Positions 44,586 through 54,132 are shown, counted from the first letter of the stretch. The stretch: 60,172 nt of DNA from Nitrosomonas sp. (GCA_020446045.1 JAGRFM010000070.1:1-60172), one strand, 5' to 3'. Notes: a model not told the origin generated them from the letters alone. Numbers and translations are program-made.

Positions 44586-46730
44586 TCATGGGCTTTTTTG
44601 ATTTTTAATTTTTAAAATACTAAAGCAATAATTTTGTACTATTTTTTCAGAGAAAAGATTTCTATGTTTGATTTTTGGAAACACTTTTCTGGCAATCATA
44701 CTCTCACGGTTGTCCATAGTTCCCATCAGAGCACTATGAATAGGAACTGTGTCATCTCCATGTATGCTACGATTTACTCGAGAAATCAATCCTTTTGCCT
44801 TAGTTAACTCGAAAGTCATTTCCGTTTTTAATCCTGTACTGCCAATGAAGTAATATCGGATATTATTCTTACTTAGCCAAGTATCGAGATTCTGCGATTT
44901 GTCTTTTAACTTTAATCTAAAATTCAACAATATGTCATAAACTGACATTTTTCTAGATTTAATATGTTTTAGGAATTTTGTTTTTATTGGAATATTTGAA
45001 AGCCTCCGTTCTAAAATTTTATAAGTTTCGCGAAGTGATAAACATTTCCCCTTTGTTTTTGCAAAAGGAAATATCGGTAACATTTCAACTACTGACGAAA
45101 AATTCTTGATAGAAAAGCGATATGCTGGACGGCCAATTAATTTCATTCCTAGGAATGCTTCAGGAACACCTAAATTTGGCACTCCTACACCTATAAAACA
45201 TTTTACGTATTTAACACCTTTTCCCGCCTCAATAAAATGTCGGGCAACCAATCCCCCCATACTATGGGTAATTATTGTAACTTTCTCATTAATATCTATT
45301 TCTTCATTATTATCAAATGACCATCGTTGTCGAATAGCTTTATAAAGATTTGCTGCGTTTACAGCATTTGAAAGGCGCCAATCATAAGAAAACTCAAGGA
45401 GATCAGTGTTTACGCGCAATCTTTCTAAAAAAGTATCATATACATTACCGAATGTAATTACTCCTTTAGGTTGAACACCCCCCCCAGAATCATATCCATT
45501 CCCCATATTTCTTATGTCAAACAAATCGATCGCATGTAGTTTTGGTGGTGACCAAATATAATCGTGTTTATTTGTATTGTGATTTAGTGCCACAAGTTTT
45601 GATCCCATAAAGCCAGGTATAAAAACAACTCTTTCCTTATTAGTAAAAGGTTTTTTAGAAAATTTTGCGTTATACTTAATGCTATAGTGCGCTCGCCCAT
45701 TTCTGAGTTGTTTAGTCGATGTAAAATCATTTGATTCTGGTGTTGTTCTTTTATCAAGTGTAAGTTGTCCAATAAAATCATTTGGATCAAATGGGGGAGT
45801 GTCATCATCCCATAATTTGACTACAACTTTCTGATGGAATGGGAGTTTGAGATTTATATTCCAAAGCTGCCCATCTTTTAACTTTCTTTCTAATGTTTTC
45901 TTGAGTTTGCCGTCTACAAATATTTGAAGACGACATTCATCACCGTCTAAATAATCTTCTGTTTTATAACACTTTACGTGATCTAAGATAAAATAAGCTT
46001 GTGTCGTTTCCTCTGTGAATTCATCATCTAACTCATTAAATACAACGCTATCAAGTTCAGCATTCTCCCCCTGACTGCCTTTTGCCATTACGAGTGACTT
46101 CTTAGTTTCCGGCCCAGCAATCCCATCCACCGGCAACCTTTCTTTTTTCTGAAATTCACGCACCGCATTGCGTGTTGCACGATTCATTATTCCGTTTACC
46201 ACGAGCCGCAATCCCAGTATTTGATTCAACGAACTCTGCACCCAACGCACAAACTCTGTGCCATGTGCAGGGCAAATGCACGGTTCAGCAGGTTCGCGAA
46301 CAATAAACGGTCTGTGTGGTCTATGCCGTCTGTGCGGGCGTGGATGTTTATAAATACCCGGATAGGGTGGTTTGGGTTTATGTTTATGTCTGTGCCTCGA
46401 TTGTCTGTTGGGTAAAGAGAAACTGGTGCTTTTGGTTTTGCTTGAGGTGCTTCGTCCACGATTAGGGCGTGTACGCAGTCTTCTCCCACGTCTGCGGCGT
46501 CTGATTTCCAGTTCGGAATCTTCCTCGTCCCCCTCCAGCACTTCAGATTCCGCGTCATCAATACCCGTTTCATTCAAAAGTAAATCCAGTGGACTGTCAT
46601 ATGCCTGCGGCCGTTTATTCAACTGGCATTTTGAACAGTTGCAGTTTTTATCCGGAGAATGGAACTTATTAGCAAAATCCATTTCGTAATCGTCATTTTC
46701 AGATTCAATATCCAAAACCATAGTATTCAT
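44586..46730 (-). CDS. Peptidoglycan-binding / C2-like / lipase fusion protein
   Basis: 714 residues from the ATG at 46730 (behind GGGAG; overlaps the PLP-enzyme gene by 26 bp). Parts in order: acidic and Cys-containing N-terminus (NCNCSKCQ); a very basic Arg/His/Pro-rich linker; a PG_binding_1 domain (VRWVQSSLNQILGL ... GIAGPETKKSL); a C2-like beta domain (VVVKLWDDDTPPFDPNDFIG); and an alpha/beta-hydrolase of LCAT/lipase type with nucleophile Ser490 in THSMGG and a GDDTVPIHS His region. There is no signal peptide. The 3' part is notably AT-rich. It may bind cell wall and hydrolyse or transfer acyl chains; the target is unknown. Confidence 0.8.
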   Translation of the reverse strand: MNTMVLDIESENDDYEMDFANKFHSPDKNCNCSKCQLNKRPQAYDSPLDLLLNETGIDDAESEVLEGDEEDSELEIRRRRRGRRLRTRPNRGRSTSSKTKSTSFSLPNRQSRHRHKHKPKPPYPGIYKHPRPHRRHRPHRPFIVREPAEPCICPAHGTEFVRWVQSSLNQILGLRLVVNGIMNRATRNAVREFQKKERLPVDGIAGPETKKSLVMAKGSQGENAELDSVVFNELDDEFTEETTQAYFILDHVKCYKTEDYLDGDECRLQIFVDGKLKKTLERKLKDGQLWNINLKLPFHQKVVVKLWDDDTPPFDPNDFIGQLTLDKRTTPESNDFTSTKQLRNGRAHYSIKYNAKFSKKPFTNKERVVFIPGFMGSKLVALNHNTNKHDYIWSPPKLHAIDLFDIRNMGNGYDSGGGVQPKGVITFGNVYDTFLERLRVNTDLLEFSYDWRLSNAVNAANLYKAIRQRWSFDNNEEIDINEKVTIITHSMGGLVARHFIEAGKGVKYVKCFIGVGVPNLGVPEAFLGMKLIGRPAYRFSIKNFSSVVEMLPIFPFAKTKGKCLSLRETYKILERRLSNIPIKTKFLKHIKSRKMSVYDILLNFRLKLKDKSQNLDTWLSKNNIRYYFIGSTGLKTEMTFELTKAKGLISRVNRSIHGDDTVPIHSALMGTMDNRESMIARKVFPKIKHRNLFSEKIVQNYCFSILKIKNQKSP

Positions 46731-47820
46731 TGTTGAACTCCCTATTCTTTCGTGTTGCCGTGCTGCCGACAATATGCGCCAGTTTTAAAGCGGCTTGATG
46801 AAGCTGCGCAATAGAATGTTTTGCGGTAATAATGAAACTGACACAAATTTTCCCGGTACAGCGAACACGATGTAATACAGTCTGCACGCCTTGTTGCAAT
46901 AAATTTGTGTAAATTTTTCGGCTATTGAGTTGTGGCAATACTTTTAAAGTCTGAAGTGGAAAACAGCTTTGATGCGTTGACAAGCCGATGTCTGACAACA
47001 ACTGTTTAAAATATCCAATCCGTTTGGATAACCGAAACCGTATTCGTTCACCATCAGATTGATTGACTTGCAGTGCATGTTCCGCTGCCGAAATGACGGC
47101 ATTGGACGGTGGACTTGAATGTGTCAGCGTTTCACTGGTTTCGGCGAATTGTTTAAGAAATTGACGACTGCCAGCCAACACAGCAACCGGAACGCCAAGC
47201 CCTTTAGCCATCGAACTAATGCAGACAACATGCGGATCAATGATTTGTTGCCGTTGCAGGGTTCCACCACCGCCGGTTCCAAAGACATTTCCTGTTTTTT
47301 CATGCCGGCCAAAAATACCCAGTGCTTGCGTGTCATCAAGTAACACATAACCGCCATTTTTCCTGACAATGGTTAGCAATTGTTTGACGGGGGCAAACCG
47401 GCCACAGCCTGGACAAAAACCGTCTGTAACCACAACCGGTTTGTACCCGCTTTTACAGTCTCTGCTGATTTGCCGGTACAGTAACTCATCGTTATGATGT
47501 GTATACTGCCTGATCGTTATTCCCCGGCACGCGGCCCTTTCCACACCCCACTGCGAGACCGGATAAGCATGTTTATCAACATAAATAACCACTTTCATTT
47601 TTGACAACATGCCGAACACATCCCAGAACAGGTGTAATGTTGAAGTGCCAAGTAAAGTCTGTTCATATCCCATCAATTCGGCCAGTTTATCCTCAACCCA
47701 CTTTTGCCGTGGCGGCTTATACAGCAATCCGGGCTTACCAGTGGTTAACCTGGACCAGGGCCGTAGTGTGTGCGAAGCATGATCAATACCCAGATACAGC
47801 GATGAACTGAAGTCAAGCAT
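46705..47820 (-). CDS. PLP-dependent alpha-oxoamine synthase-like enzyme (BioF fold)
   Basis: 371 residues. Fold type I signatures: LLDDTQALGIFG with the PLP-binding Asp, the preceding VVTDGFCPGCGRFAP, and SSMAKGLG with the Schiff-base lysine. BioF-like enzymes condense an amino acid with an acyl-CoA. It is shorter than BioF and divergent at both ends, and it has no biotin genes nearby, so a dedicated role in this cassette is more likely than biotin synthesis. 15 bp separate it from the 521-residue unknown gene upstream. Confidence 0.75.
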   Translation of the reverse strand: MLDFSSSLYLGIDHASHTLRPWSRLTTGKPGLLYKPPRQKWVEDKLAELMGYEQTLLGTSTLHLFWDVFGMLSKMKVVIYVDKHAYPVSQWGVERAACRGITIRQYTHHNDELLYRQISRDCKSGYKPVVVTDGFCPGCGRFAPVKQLLTIVRKNGGYVLLDDTQALGIFGRHEKTGNVFGTGGGGTLQRQQIIDPHVVCISSMAKGLGVPVAVLAGSRQFLKQFAETSETLTHSSPPSNAVISAAEHALQVNQSDGERIRFRLSKRIGYFKQLLSDIGLSTHQSCFPLQTLKVLPQLNSRKIYTNLLQQGVQTVLHRVRCTGKICVSFIITAKHSIAQLHQAALKLAHIVGSTATRKNREFNNEYYGFGY

Positions 47821-47835
47821 AGTTTTTCCTGGGAA

Positions 47836-49401
47836 TTATGAACGGTTGTTAACCAGACGTTTTTGACCTGCCCCTTTGTTTAACCGTCTGCTCATGAGTA
47901 ACGAGGGTTGGACAAAACGGTCGCGAGCCAATTTCACATCAGAAATTTCAACACTAAGATCGACGCCAGATACGGCTTTATATGCATGAATGTATCGTTG
48001 AATTTCCGGACGCCATTCTCGAGCCCACTCTTTGGCATGATCTTGTTTGTTAATAACAATCCAGTCACCAAACCGGATAGAAAGCAAAATTTGCTCTCCA
48101 AAAATCGCCAGTTCGTGGTAATGCGTAACGGTGACATCACTCCATCCCTGCAACCGCTTCATATCGTCCACCGCCCCCATCCAGGTTTCCTGATAAGGCG
48201 TCATATACCTTCCGCGCAGGAATTCCTTCATTTCAGGCCGAGCCAACATCCATTGCATCATCAGCATTTCTTTTCTTGCTGTCCATGGCAAGTCACCATA
48301 CTGATTGTGCGCACCTTCTGACAGTATCAGATGCACTTCTCTCAAGGCATTGAGCAACTTAAATGCATCGGCAACAATGGTTACGTCATCATCTTCCCTG
48401 TAGAACAAAGAAACATAATGCAACAGAGTATGAAACGCTTCGATAAACTTGGTGCGGCTGTCAATAGGGTTCAGGTCGTTGACCGCTTTCCCAACCAGAC
48501 TAAAGCCGTATTGATGATCGTACTCGTATGCACGCCGTTTAATACTCAACCGGTTATTTTCATCTTGTATATAGCCCCAAAACAAATTATTCAGTGGACG
48601 AAGGGGGTCCAGCGCCAAATTGGCCAAAGGATCACCGGGCCGGCTGCGCTTGTTCTGAAAACGCATCGAAATTGCATTCATGGTCTGGACCAGCATGGCT
48701 TCTTCATGCCAGTAAGACCAGATGAGTTCTATAAAAATTGGGCAAGTAAGCCGGTCATTTAAAAAAGATTCACAATAAGGTGAACCTTCTTGTTGTTCAG
48801 AACCTTCCCCTGCAATTTGTTTCAGAATACGCCTAAAATAAGGCAATTTATCGTTAACATTTCCTTCTGCATCTTCACCCAGATATTGCTGCATTGTGAA
48901 TGTATTTTCGACATTCTCGGAATCATCCGTTTCATCTTCTATTCCACATTGAGCAATTAAAAATGCTTCGGTGGCTAACTTAAGTAATTTGTATGCATCA
49001 GTGCCATAAATAGTGTTGCGATTCCTCAATTCACGATTCCTGTTTTCCAAGGAAGGTAAACCATAATTTTTTGTATCGTCCTCATACTGGCCTTCACACA
49101 TAACTCGATTTATAAAGCCACTGTACTGAGAAAAACTTATAGCATTTGTCCGATTGCGAATAAACGCCCAAAGAGCCTCATCCTCTACTGGTTTAGATTC
49201 AGTTCTGGTTAATTGAACCACTGTAGGATCTTGGGATCTTCTTGCCATTGCGCTGTCATTACTACCATTAGCTTGCAAAATGCTACTTAATTCTTCAGAT
49301 TCTGAAATAGGAGATTTTTTTCTCCCACTTCCTGTTCCTCCAGTTGTCTCTTTTCCATTGTTTCCAGCCATTTTAGCCTCCAAAATTTTCAAATTATTCA
49401 A
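47836..49401 (-). CDS. Large helical protein of unknown function
   Basis: 521 residues. The first ~70 are low-complexity, Ser/Gly/Thr-rich; Met11 (MAGNNGKE) is an alternative start. The rest is predicted mostly helical, with segments such as LIWSYWHEEAMLVQTMNAISMRF, HEELxx-like His/Glu pairs (THYHELAIFGEQIL) and WTARKEMLMMQWMLARPEM. I do not recognise the family. Position and spacing (15 and 30 bp) tie it to the cassette. Confidence 0.7.
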   Translation of the reverse strand: MNNLKILEAKMAGNNGKETTGGTGSGRKKSPISESEELSSILQANGSNDSAMARRSQDPTVVQLTRTESKPVEDEALWAFIRNRTNAISFSQYSGFINRVMCEGQYEDDTKNYGLPSLENRNRELRNRNTIYGTDAYKLLKLATEAFLIAQCGIEDETDDSENVENTFTMQQYLGEDAEGNVNDKLPYFRRILKQIAGEGSEQQEGSPYCESFLNDRLTCPIFIELIWSYWHEEAMLVQTMNAISMRFQNKRSRPGDPLANLALDPLRPLNNLFWGYIQDENNRLSIKRRAYEYDHQYGFSLVGKAVNDLNPIDSRTKFIEAFHTLLHYVSLFYREDDDVTIVADAFKLLNALREVHLILSEGAHNQYGDLPWTARKEMLMMQWMLARPEMKEFLRGRYMTPYQETWMGAVDDMKRLQGWSDVTVTHYHELAIFGEQILLSIRFGDWIVINKQDHAKEWAREWRPEIQRYIHAYKAVSGVDLSVEISDVKLARDRFVQPSLLMSRRLNKGAGQKRLVNNRS

Positions 49402-49431
49402 TACTACTTACAGACTTATATTTTCAAACCG

Positions 49432-50745
49432 CTAATGCGGAACATTGCGTAGCGCCCAGTTTTTAAACAATTTGCATATCAACTCGGCTTCTTGTCTGGC
49501 ACTGATCCTGCCTTGCCATTTGGCCTGGCCAAGTACGGCGAAAGCCATTGCAGGCGGCACTTTGTACATATCTACCGGTGATCGTTGCCAGTTTTCAAAT
49601 GAACCCATTAACCGACCCGGCCGGTATGACTCGCTATACAGAACTGTTCTCAGAGTGGCGCCTTTCAAACGTATCGGCTTATGGTTGGCCAGCAACCTGA
49701 CGAATTGGGTCATCCCGCTTACCAGCTCTCTGAATAATGCTTTTTTACCGTATTCCAAACCGCTTAACGGATAGTAAGCTTCCCAGATATCGGATAATTG
49801 TTGCCACTGCCGATGGGGATAAAGTATTTTTCCCATCTCGCAACTCAGCATTACGCGAATCCAGGGAATCGGGTGCGGATCATCCATATTGACCCTAAAC
49901 ACAAATGCCTTGGGTAAACTCACCACACCCATCAAACCCAGCGTCGAGCCTATGCCAATGCGAGCAACCGACCAGAAATCGGCAATAATTTCTGATATCC
50001 AACGATTCCAGTATTGCCAATGACTATTGGGTTCTACCGCAATTTTTTGTTTCAGCACGTTTCTCAGTGAATCGACCAGATCCAAACAAGCCGCTGCCTG
50101 ATGCCCTACTTCATGAACCAGTGAGGAAGCTATCCCGCTGCCGATCATCCGTTCTCTAGGAATTCGGATTATGGCAACCGGATTCTGTCCGCCACCAGGA
50201 AGCCGTGTTCTGGCCCGGCGAATTGCTGCACCCGCACCACGATCCAGATAACAAATAACAGGCGGGGGAGTAAAATAACCCGATAAAGTCATCGCATCCT
50301 TGGCCAGCACATCCAGCCCAGCCAACCATATTCCAGTATCATGCTCACTTCGCTGCGTTACGGCATCAGCAAAAATATCGAATTTGGAAAGAATCGCATT
50401 GAAGCGCAAACGTAACAGCGTATACCGACGTTGCGCCATTGCTGCAGAGACACCAGGGTTGGAGTCCAACCAAATCAGAAACTTGTCTATTTCCTGACGC
50501 AACACCCTTCGTCCTGGCTTCAAATGGTTTTCAATCAGAAACTGCGCCTGAAATGAAATCTGTGCAGCAGGAACGGAAGAATCGAGTAGCGCCAAAGGCT
50601 TTACCTGATCAAGCCTCGAAAGCAGACCTTGTGCCTCAACAGCCAACAATCGAATAGGTGGTGAGATGACGTTCATTGCCCTTACCCGGTTATCAATTCG
50701 CCTTAAACACCTATCAGCATTATTTTGGAACCATGCCGTATCCAT
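49432..50745 (-). CDS. HExxH metallopeptidase-like protein
   Basis: 437 residues. HEVGH at 211-215 gives two metal histidines and a catalytic Glu; Glu252 in SEIIAD lies 37 residues on, right for a gluzincin third ligand. N-terminal ~190 residues are helical. The start at 50745 overlaps the upstream gene by 43 bp; Met24 (50676, just behind GGGTAAGGG) is a plausible alternative. There is no signal peptide. A processing protease for the acidic protein encoded immediately upstream is possible but unproven. Confidence 0.7.
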   Translation of the reverse strand: MDTAWFQNNADRCLRRIDNRVRAMNVISPPIRLLAVEAQGLLSRLDQVKPLALLDSSVPAAQISFQAQFLIENHLKPGRRVLRQEIDKFLIWLDSNPGVSAAMAQRRYTLLRLRFNAILSKFDIFADAVTQRSEHDTGIWLAGLDVLAKDAMTLSGYFTPPPVICYLDRGAGAAIRRARTRLPGGGQNPVAIIRIPRERMIGSGIASSLVHEVGHQAAACLDLVDSLRNVLKQKIAVEPNSHWQYWNRWISEIIADFWSVARIGIGSTLGLMGVVSLPKAFVFRVNMDDPHPIPWIRVMLSCEMGKILYPHRQWQQLSDIWEAYYPLSGLEYGKKALFRELVSGMTQFVRLLANHKPIRLKGATLRTVLYSESYRPGRLMGSFENWQRSPVDMYKVPPAMAFAVLGQAKWQGRISARQEAELICKLFKNWALRNVPH

Positions 50746-51425
50746 CGGCCGGATTTTTTCCTTCCCGATGCCATGGGCGCCTTGACTATCGGGCGTAGCA
50801 ATCCGGGAGCATGTTTTTTAGCTGCCGCTTTAACGGCAACTTTGGCTGCTGTAACAGGGCTGGTTTGCGTTGGCAGCTGAGCTGCCTTCTTCGCCGCTGC
50901 TCCCGCCAGGCGAACAACCCGTTTGGCAACTTCAAATTCCTGATCCTCCGGGCTTAAACCCTCCAGCTCCAATCCAAAGATTTTTCCCGCACCTGAAGCA
51001 AGTTTCCCGCCAATCATGCCACCAGCCGGACCGCCGAATGCCGATCCGATGGCCCTACCGGCAATTGGCAAGGCTTTTTTGGCTACTTTTCTTAAAACCC
51101 TTCTAAGCGCCCTGCCGGTTGATGACTTGGCAAATTTTCTGATCTTCTTAAAGCCTTTTTTAATCAGTTTCCCCAAGAATTGATCCAATTCAGCTTCATC
51201 AGTTACAGCCAGCAACTCAGATGCCAGATCGATTTCTTCATCTTCACTGAATACTGATTCATAGGCTTCATATTCATCCTCAAATTCATCATCGTATTCG
51301 CCTTCTTCGTAGGCATACTCATCTTCATACTCGAATTCATCATATTCAGATTCAGACTCAAACTCATCGTCATATCCTTCCATCTCGTATTCTCCTTCCA
51401 TTACATTTCTATCGATGTCGTGCAT
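50703..51425 (-). CDS. Bipartite acidic/cationic protein, first gene of the cassette
   Basis: 240 residues behind AGGAG. Residues ~10-65 are almost entirely Glu/Asp with Tyr/Phe (EYDEFEYEDEYAYEEGEYDD). Then comes an amphipathic junction (LASELLAVTDEAELDQFLGK), a strongly basic stretch (LIKKGFKKIRKFAK), a Gly/Ala-rich hydrophobic segment (IGSAFGGPAGGMIGGKLASG), the block LELEGLSPEDQEFEVAKR, and a basic Ala-rich end. I recall proteins of this general plan in other bacteria, without an assigned function. The layout resembles a neutralising pro-region ahead of a membrane-active domain; that comparison is inference. Confidence 0.75.
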   Translation of the reverse strand: MHDIDRNVMEGEYEMEGYDDEFESESEYDEFEYEDEYAYEEGEYDDEFEDEYEAYESVFSEDEEIDLASELLAVTDEAELDQFLGKLIKKGFKKIRKFAKSSTGRALRRVLRKVAKKALPIAGRAIGSAFGGPAGGMIGGKLASGAGKIFGLELEGLSPEDQEFEVAKRVVRLAGAAAKKAAQLPTQTSPVTAAKVAVKAAAKKHAPGLLRPIVKAPMASGRKKSGRWIRHGSKIMLIGV

Positions 51426-51716
51426 TTGAATTCTCCTGTCAGTAGAAAAATAAAACAGACAATTACTTGCCTACTTATCTATATGCACAATCCATGCCAA
51501 TTTTATGTTGTTGATTTTATTGAGCATCAAATAATGTGACAGGCGAAACAAGTTTCGAAAGTGAATGTTATGAAGTTATATAGCGAAAAAAATTTCGCCC
51601 TGGCAAAAATACGTAGTTCAGTTTTAATTTCGCGAATCATGACCCAATGCACAGTGGTTAACTCAATCGAAAATGGTTAAACTGACACAAATTAGATTTT
51701 TACCATTCAGATCATC

Positions 51717-52565
51717 ATGAAACTTTTAAGCTGGAATATTCAGTGGTGCCGGGGCATGGACGGTGTCGTTGATCCCAACCGGATTCTGAGAACTATCGCG
51801 GAACTGGGTGAATTTGATGTCATCTGCCTACAGGAAGTAGCCGCCAACTTCCCCGGATTAGCAGGCAGTCAAGGAGAAGACCAGTTTGCCATACTGTGCC
51901 AAAATCTACCCGAATATACCGGTTTTTATGGCATAGCCGCCGATATGCCTAATGAAAATAGCAAGCGCAGTCACTTTGGCAACGCCATTTTCTCACGGCT
52001 GCCAGTCGGTCAGGTGTGGCGGCATATGTTACCCTGGAAATCTGAAAACAATATACCGAGTATGCAGCGTGTACTGGTTGAGGCCGTTATTAGTACCGAA
52101 TTAGGCTATATCCGCGTGTTGACAACGCATCTTGAATACTACTCAAAACACCAGCGGAAACTGCAGATAGATCGTTTACGTTCCTTACATCAGGAAGCCT
52201 GCGCCATGTCCGATCGAAAGCCGCTAACTAAAGAACAAGGAAGTCCATTTGAAGTCTTGTCACGTCCGGCTGAAGCCATTCTGTGCGGTGATATGAATTT
52301 CCCCGCAACTGCCGATGAACGCACGCAACTCCTGGCACCGTTTGAGTCCGGCATCCCGGATTTCCACGATGCAAGAACGGTATTATTTCCGAATGAACCG
52401 CATATCCCGACTGTCGGCGTCCACCCCGTTGATTTTGTCGAACAACCAGAATGTTTCGATCATCTATTTGTCACCAGCGGGCTGATCGATCATCTAAAAA
52501 CACATCGCGTAGATACTGTTACTAAAGCTTCCGATCATCAACCTGTCTGGATAGAACTGAACTGA
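51717..52565 (+). CDS. Endonuclease/exonuclease/phosphatase family hydrolase
   Basis: 282 residues. The EEP fold signatures are in place: LLSWNIQW (Asn), DVICLQEV (metal Glu), TTHLEYYS (His), CGDMNFP (Asp/Asn) and ASDHQPVW (catalytic His). Members cleave DNA, phosphoinositides or nucleotide-linked substrates. No signal peptide is seen. It is followed by a strong bidirectional terminator. Confidence 0.88.
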   Translation: MKLLSWNIQWCRGMDGVVDPNRILRTIAELGEFDVICLQEVAANFPGLAGSQGEDQFAILCQNLPEYTGFYGIAADMPNENSKRSHFGNAIFSRLPVGQVWRHMLPWKSENNIPSMQRVLVEAVISTELGYIRVLTTHLEYYSKHQRKLQIDRLRSLHQEACAMSDRKPLTKEQGSPFEVLSRPAEAILCGDMNFPATADERTQLLAPFESGIPDFHDARTVLFPNEPHIPTVGVHPVDFVEQPECFDHLFVTSGLIDHLKTHRVDTVTKASDHQPVWIELN

Positions 52566-52588
52566 CAGGACACCAGATAAGACAAAAA

Positions 52589-52617
52589 AATGCCGTCTCG
52601 AAGACGGCATTCAAATT
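52589..52617. terminator. Bidirectional intrinsic terminator
   Basis: AATGCCGTCT-CGA-AGACGGCATT is a 10-bp perfect stem (52589-52611), flanked by seven A on the left and TCAAATTTT on the right, so it can stop the EEP gene and the convergent His-rich gene. Confidence 0.85.
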
Positions 52618-52645
52618 TTGGAGGAGAGAAAAACTAGCAAGAAAC

Positions 52646-52981
52646 TTAATAACCGAACATAAAATTTCCAAACCCGGTATGTATATCAAGCATCATATTT
52701 GGCGGATAACCATACACTGGCTGCGGCACCATTACTGGAGCAGGAGCAGGTGCATAGTAATTGTACCCATAAGCTGGAGGCCTGTAATATGGACGCGGCT
52801 GACTATAAGCATAACCATAAACACCCGGATGATGATGGTGATGATGACCATGATGGTGGTGACCATGGTGGTGATGGTGCCGGTGATGTCCTCTACCAGC
52901 CTCAGCCACAGATGACACACCCAGCAGTATACTTAATGTTATCGCCGCAAATGTCATAGATATTACATTCATTACTTTCAT
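52646..52981 (-). CDS. Small secreted His/Tyr/Pro-rich protein
   Basis: 111 residues from the ATG at 52981, directly behind GGAGG. A signal peptide ends at about SVAEAG. A dense histidine tract (roughly 18 His in 25 residues, positions ~30-52) and a Tyr/Pro-rich repeat region (YRPPAYGYNYYAPAP) follow. The histidine tract suggests binding of Ni, Zn or Cu in the periplasm. The family is not named. Confidence 0.75.
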   Translation of the reverse strand: MKVMNVISMTFAAITLSILLGVSSVAEAGRGHHRHHHHHGHHHHGHHHHHHPGVYGYAYSQPRPYYRPPAYGYNYYAPAPAPVMVPQPVYGYPPNMMLDIHTGFGNFMFGY

Positions 52982-53215
52982 CGTAAACCTCCATTCAATA
53001 ATTAAACAGATCATTTTTATTTAGTTAGGCGCAGTCTATATAAAGCTACCTGAATGGATAATGAATGAATAAATGATCATTCCGACCAAAAAAGATTTGC
53101 TCAATTCACTTGTGAATCAAAACCTCATCGGTTATGTTATCGATTTTTCAGAGCCTTTGAGGGTGACACCCCTCATCATCGCCCTCCCTTGCATAGAATT
53201 TAAGAAGGATTAAAT

Positions 53216-53857
53216 ATGCCCAAGTCTTCCAAAGCTGGTTTCCAGATAACCTCCAAGCAACAGTATCTAATCGGAGCCGGTTTGATCGGGCTATTTATCT
53301 TGGTTGGCATCATGTTGAGCACAAGTTCACAAGGCGATTTTTCTGATACCTATCCAAAAGGCTTTCGTGGCACCACATGCACCGTTGAAGCTGAAACAAT
53401 GACTGTCGGCTATTCGAGTTATTTCTTACCGGACGAATATGAAATATCGGCTGATGAGCCCCGAACACCTTATATACCGGTTCAATGCGACCATATTCCC
53501 AAGCCTGGTATGCTGAATATTTCAATTGATTTGTTATACCCGGAATCGTCACGCAATATTCCTTTTGCGATGCGTCTCGTCAAACTGGTAGAAATTGAAA
53601 CTGCTGGCGAAAATCTCAGTGATGAAGAAACCTATGAAATACACGAGATACTGCTTGTTCCCAAACAGACATACCAGGCTGGTGTCATCACTCAGGCATT
53701 GAGACTCGATGAAACCGGTTTATACAGGCTTCATCTTGACGGAAAAGATACGACGAAAAAGCACTATCATGTCCAAATTCCAATCAAAGTAGGAACCGAT
53801 TGGAAAGATAGGCTTAAAAATTTTACCCCTCCTTTTTTCAGAAAATTCATTGATTAA
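53216..53857 (+). CDS. Hypothetical membrane-anchored protein
   Basis: 213 residues behind AAGAAGGA. One N-terminal membrane helix (about 18-35) is followed by a ~175-residue predicted periplasmic domain with beta-rich segments (GLYRLHLDGKDTTKKHYHVQIPI). Two cysteines (GTTCTVE, VQCDHI) could form a disulfide. I do not recognise it. Confidence 0.65.
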   Translation: MPKSSKAGFQITSKQQYLIGAGLIGLFILVGIMLSTSSQGDFSDTYPKGFRGTTCTVEAETMTVGYSSYFLPDEYEISADEPRTPYIPVQCDHIPKPGMLNISIDLLYPESSRNIPFAMRLVKLVEIETAGENLSDEETYEIHEILLVPKQTYQAGVITQALRLDETGLYRLHLDGKDTTKKHYHVQIPIKVGTDWKDRLKNFTPPFFRKFID

Positions 53858-53931
53858 ACAATATTGTTTCTAAAAAACAATTTCTACTTGCCGCTAAAAA
53901 ATATTATGCATCTATTTATAAGGAGGATTCT

Positions 53932-54132
53932 ATGGACGTTACCGGCATAGCCAGTGCGGCAACAACATTCAGCGAAGCAAACGTACAACAGGCAGCTAGC
54001 ACGGCAGTTTTAAAAAAAGCGCTTGATATCAGTTCCGAGAATGCCATGGCCTTGATACATGCCATTCCCGACAACACTGCTTCACAAAATCTACCCGCCC
54101 ATTTGGGGCAACATGTCAACACTTCCGCATAA
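53932..54132 (+). CDS. YjfB-like small protein
   Basis: 66 residues behind AAGGAGGA. The sequence MDVTGIASAATTFSEANVQQ, then VLKKALDISSENAMALI and a NLPAHLGQHVNT ending, fits the YjfB motility-family pattern. In Bacillus this family is named from an operon near motility genes; its function is not settled. A strong terminator follows. Confidence 0.75.
   Translation: MDVTGIASAATTFSEANVQQAASTAVLKKALDISSENAMALIHAIPDNTASQNLPAHLGQHVNTSA

Noticed and set aside
52679-52959. Plus-strand ORFs over the His-rich gene
   Set aside because: They mirror the repetitive His codons of the minus-strand gene, which alone has a Shine-Dalgarno site and a signal peptide.
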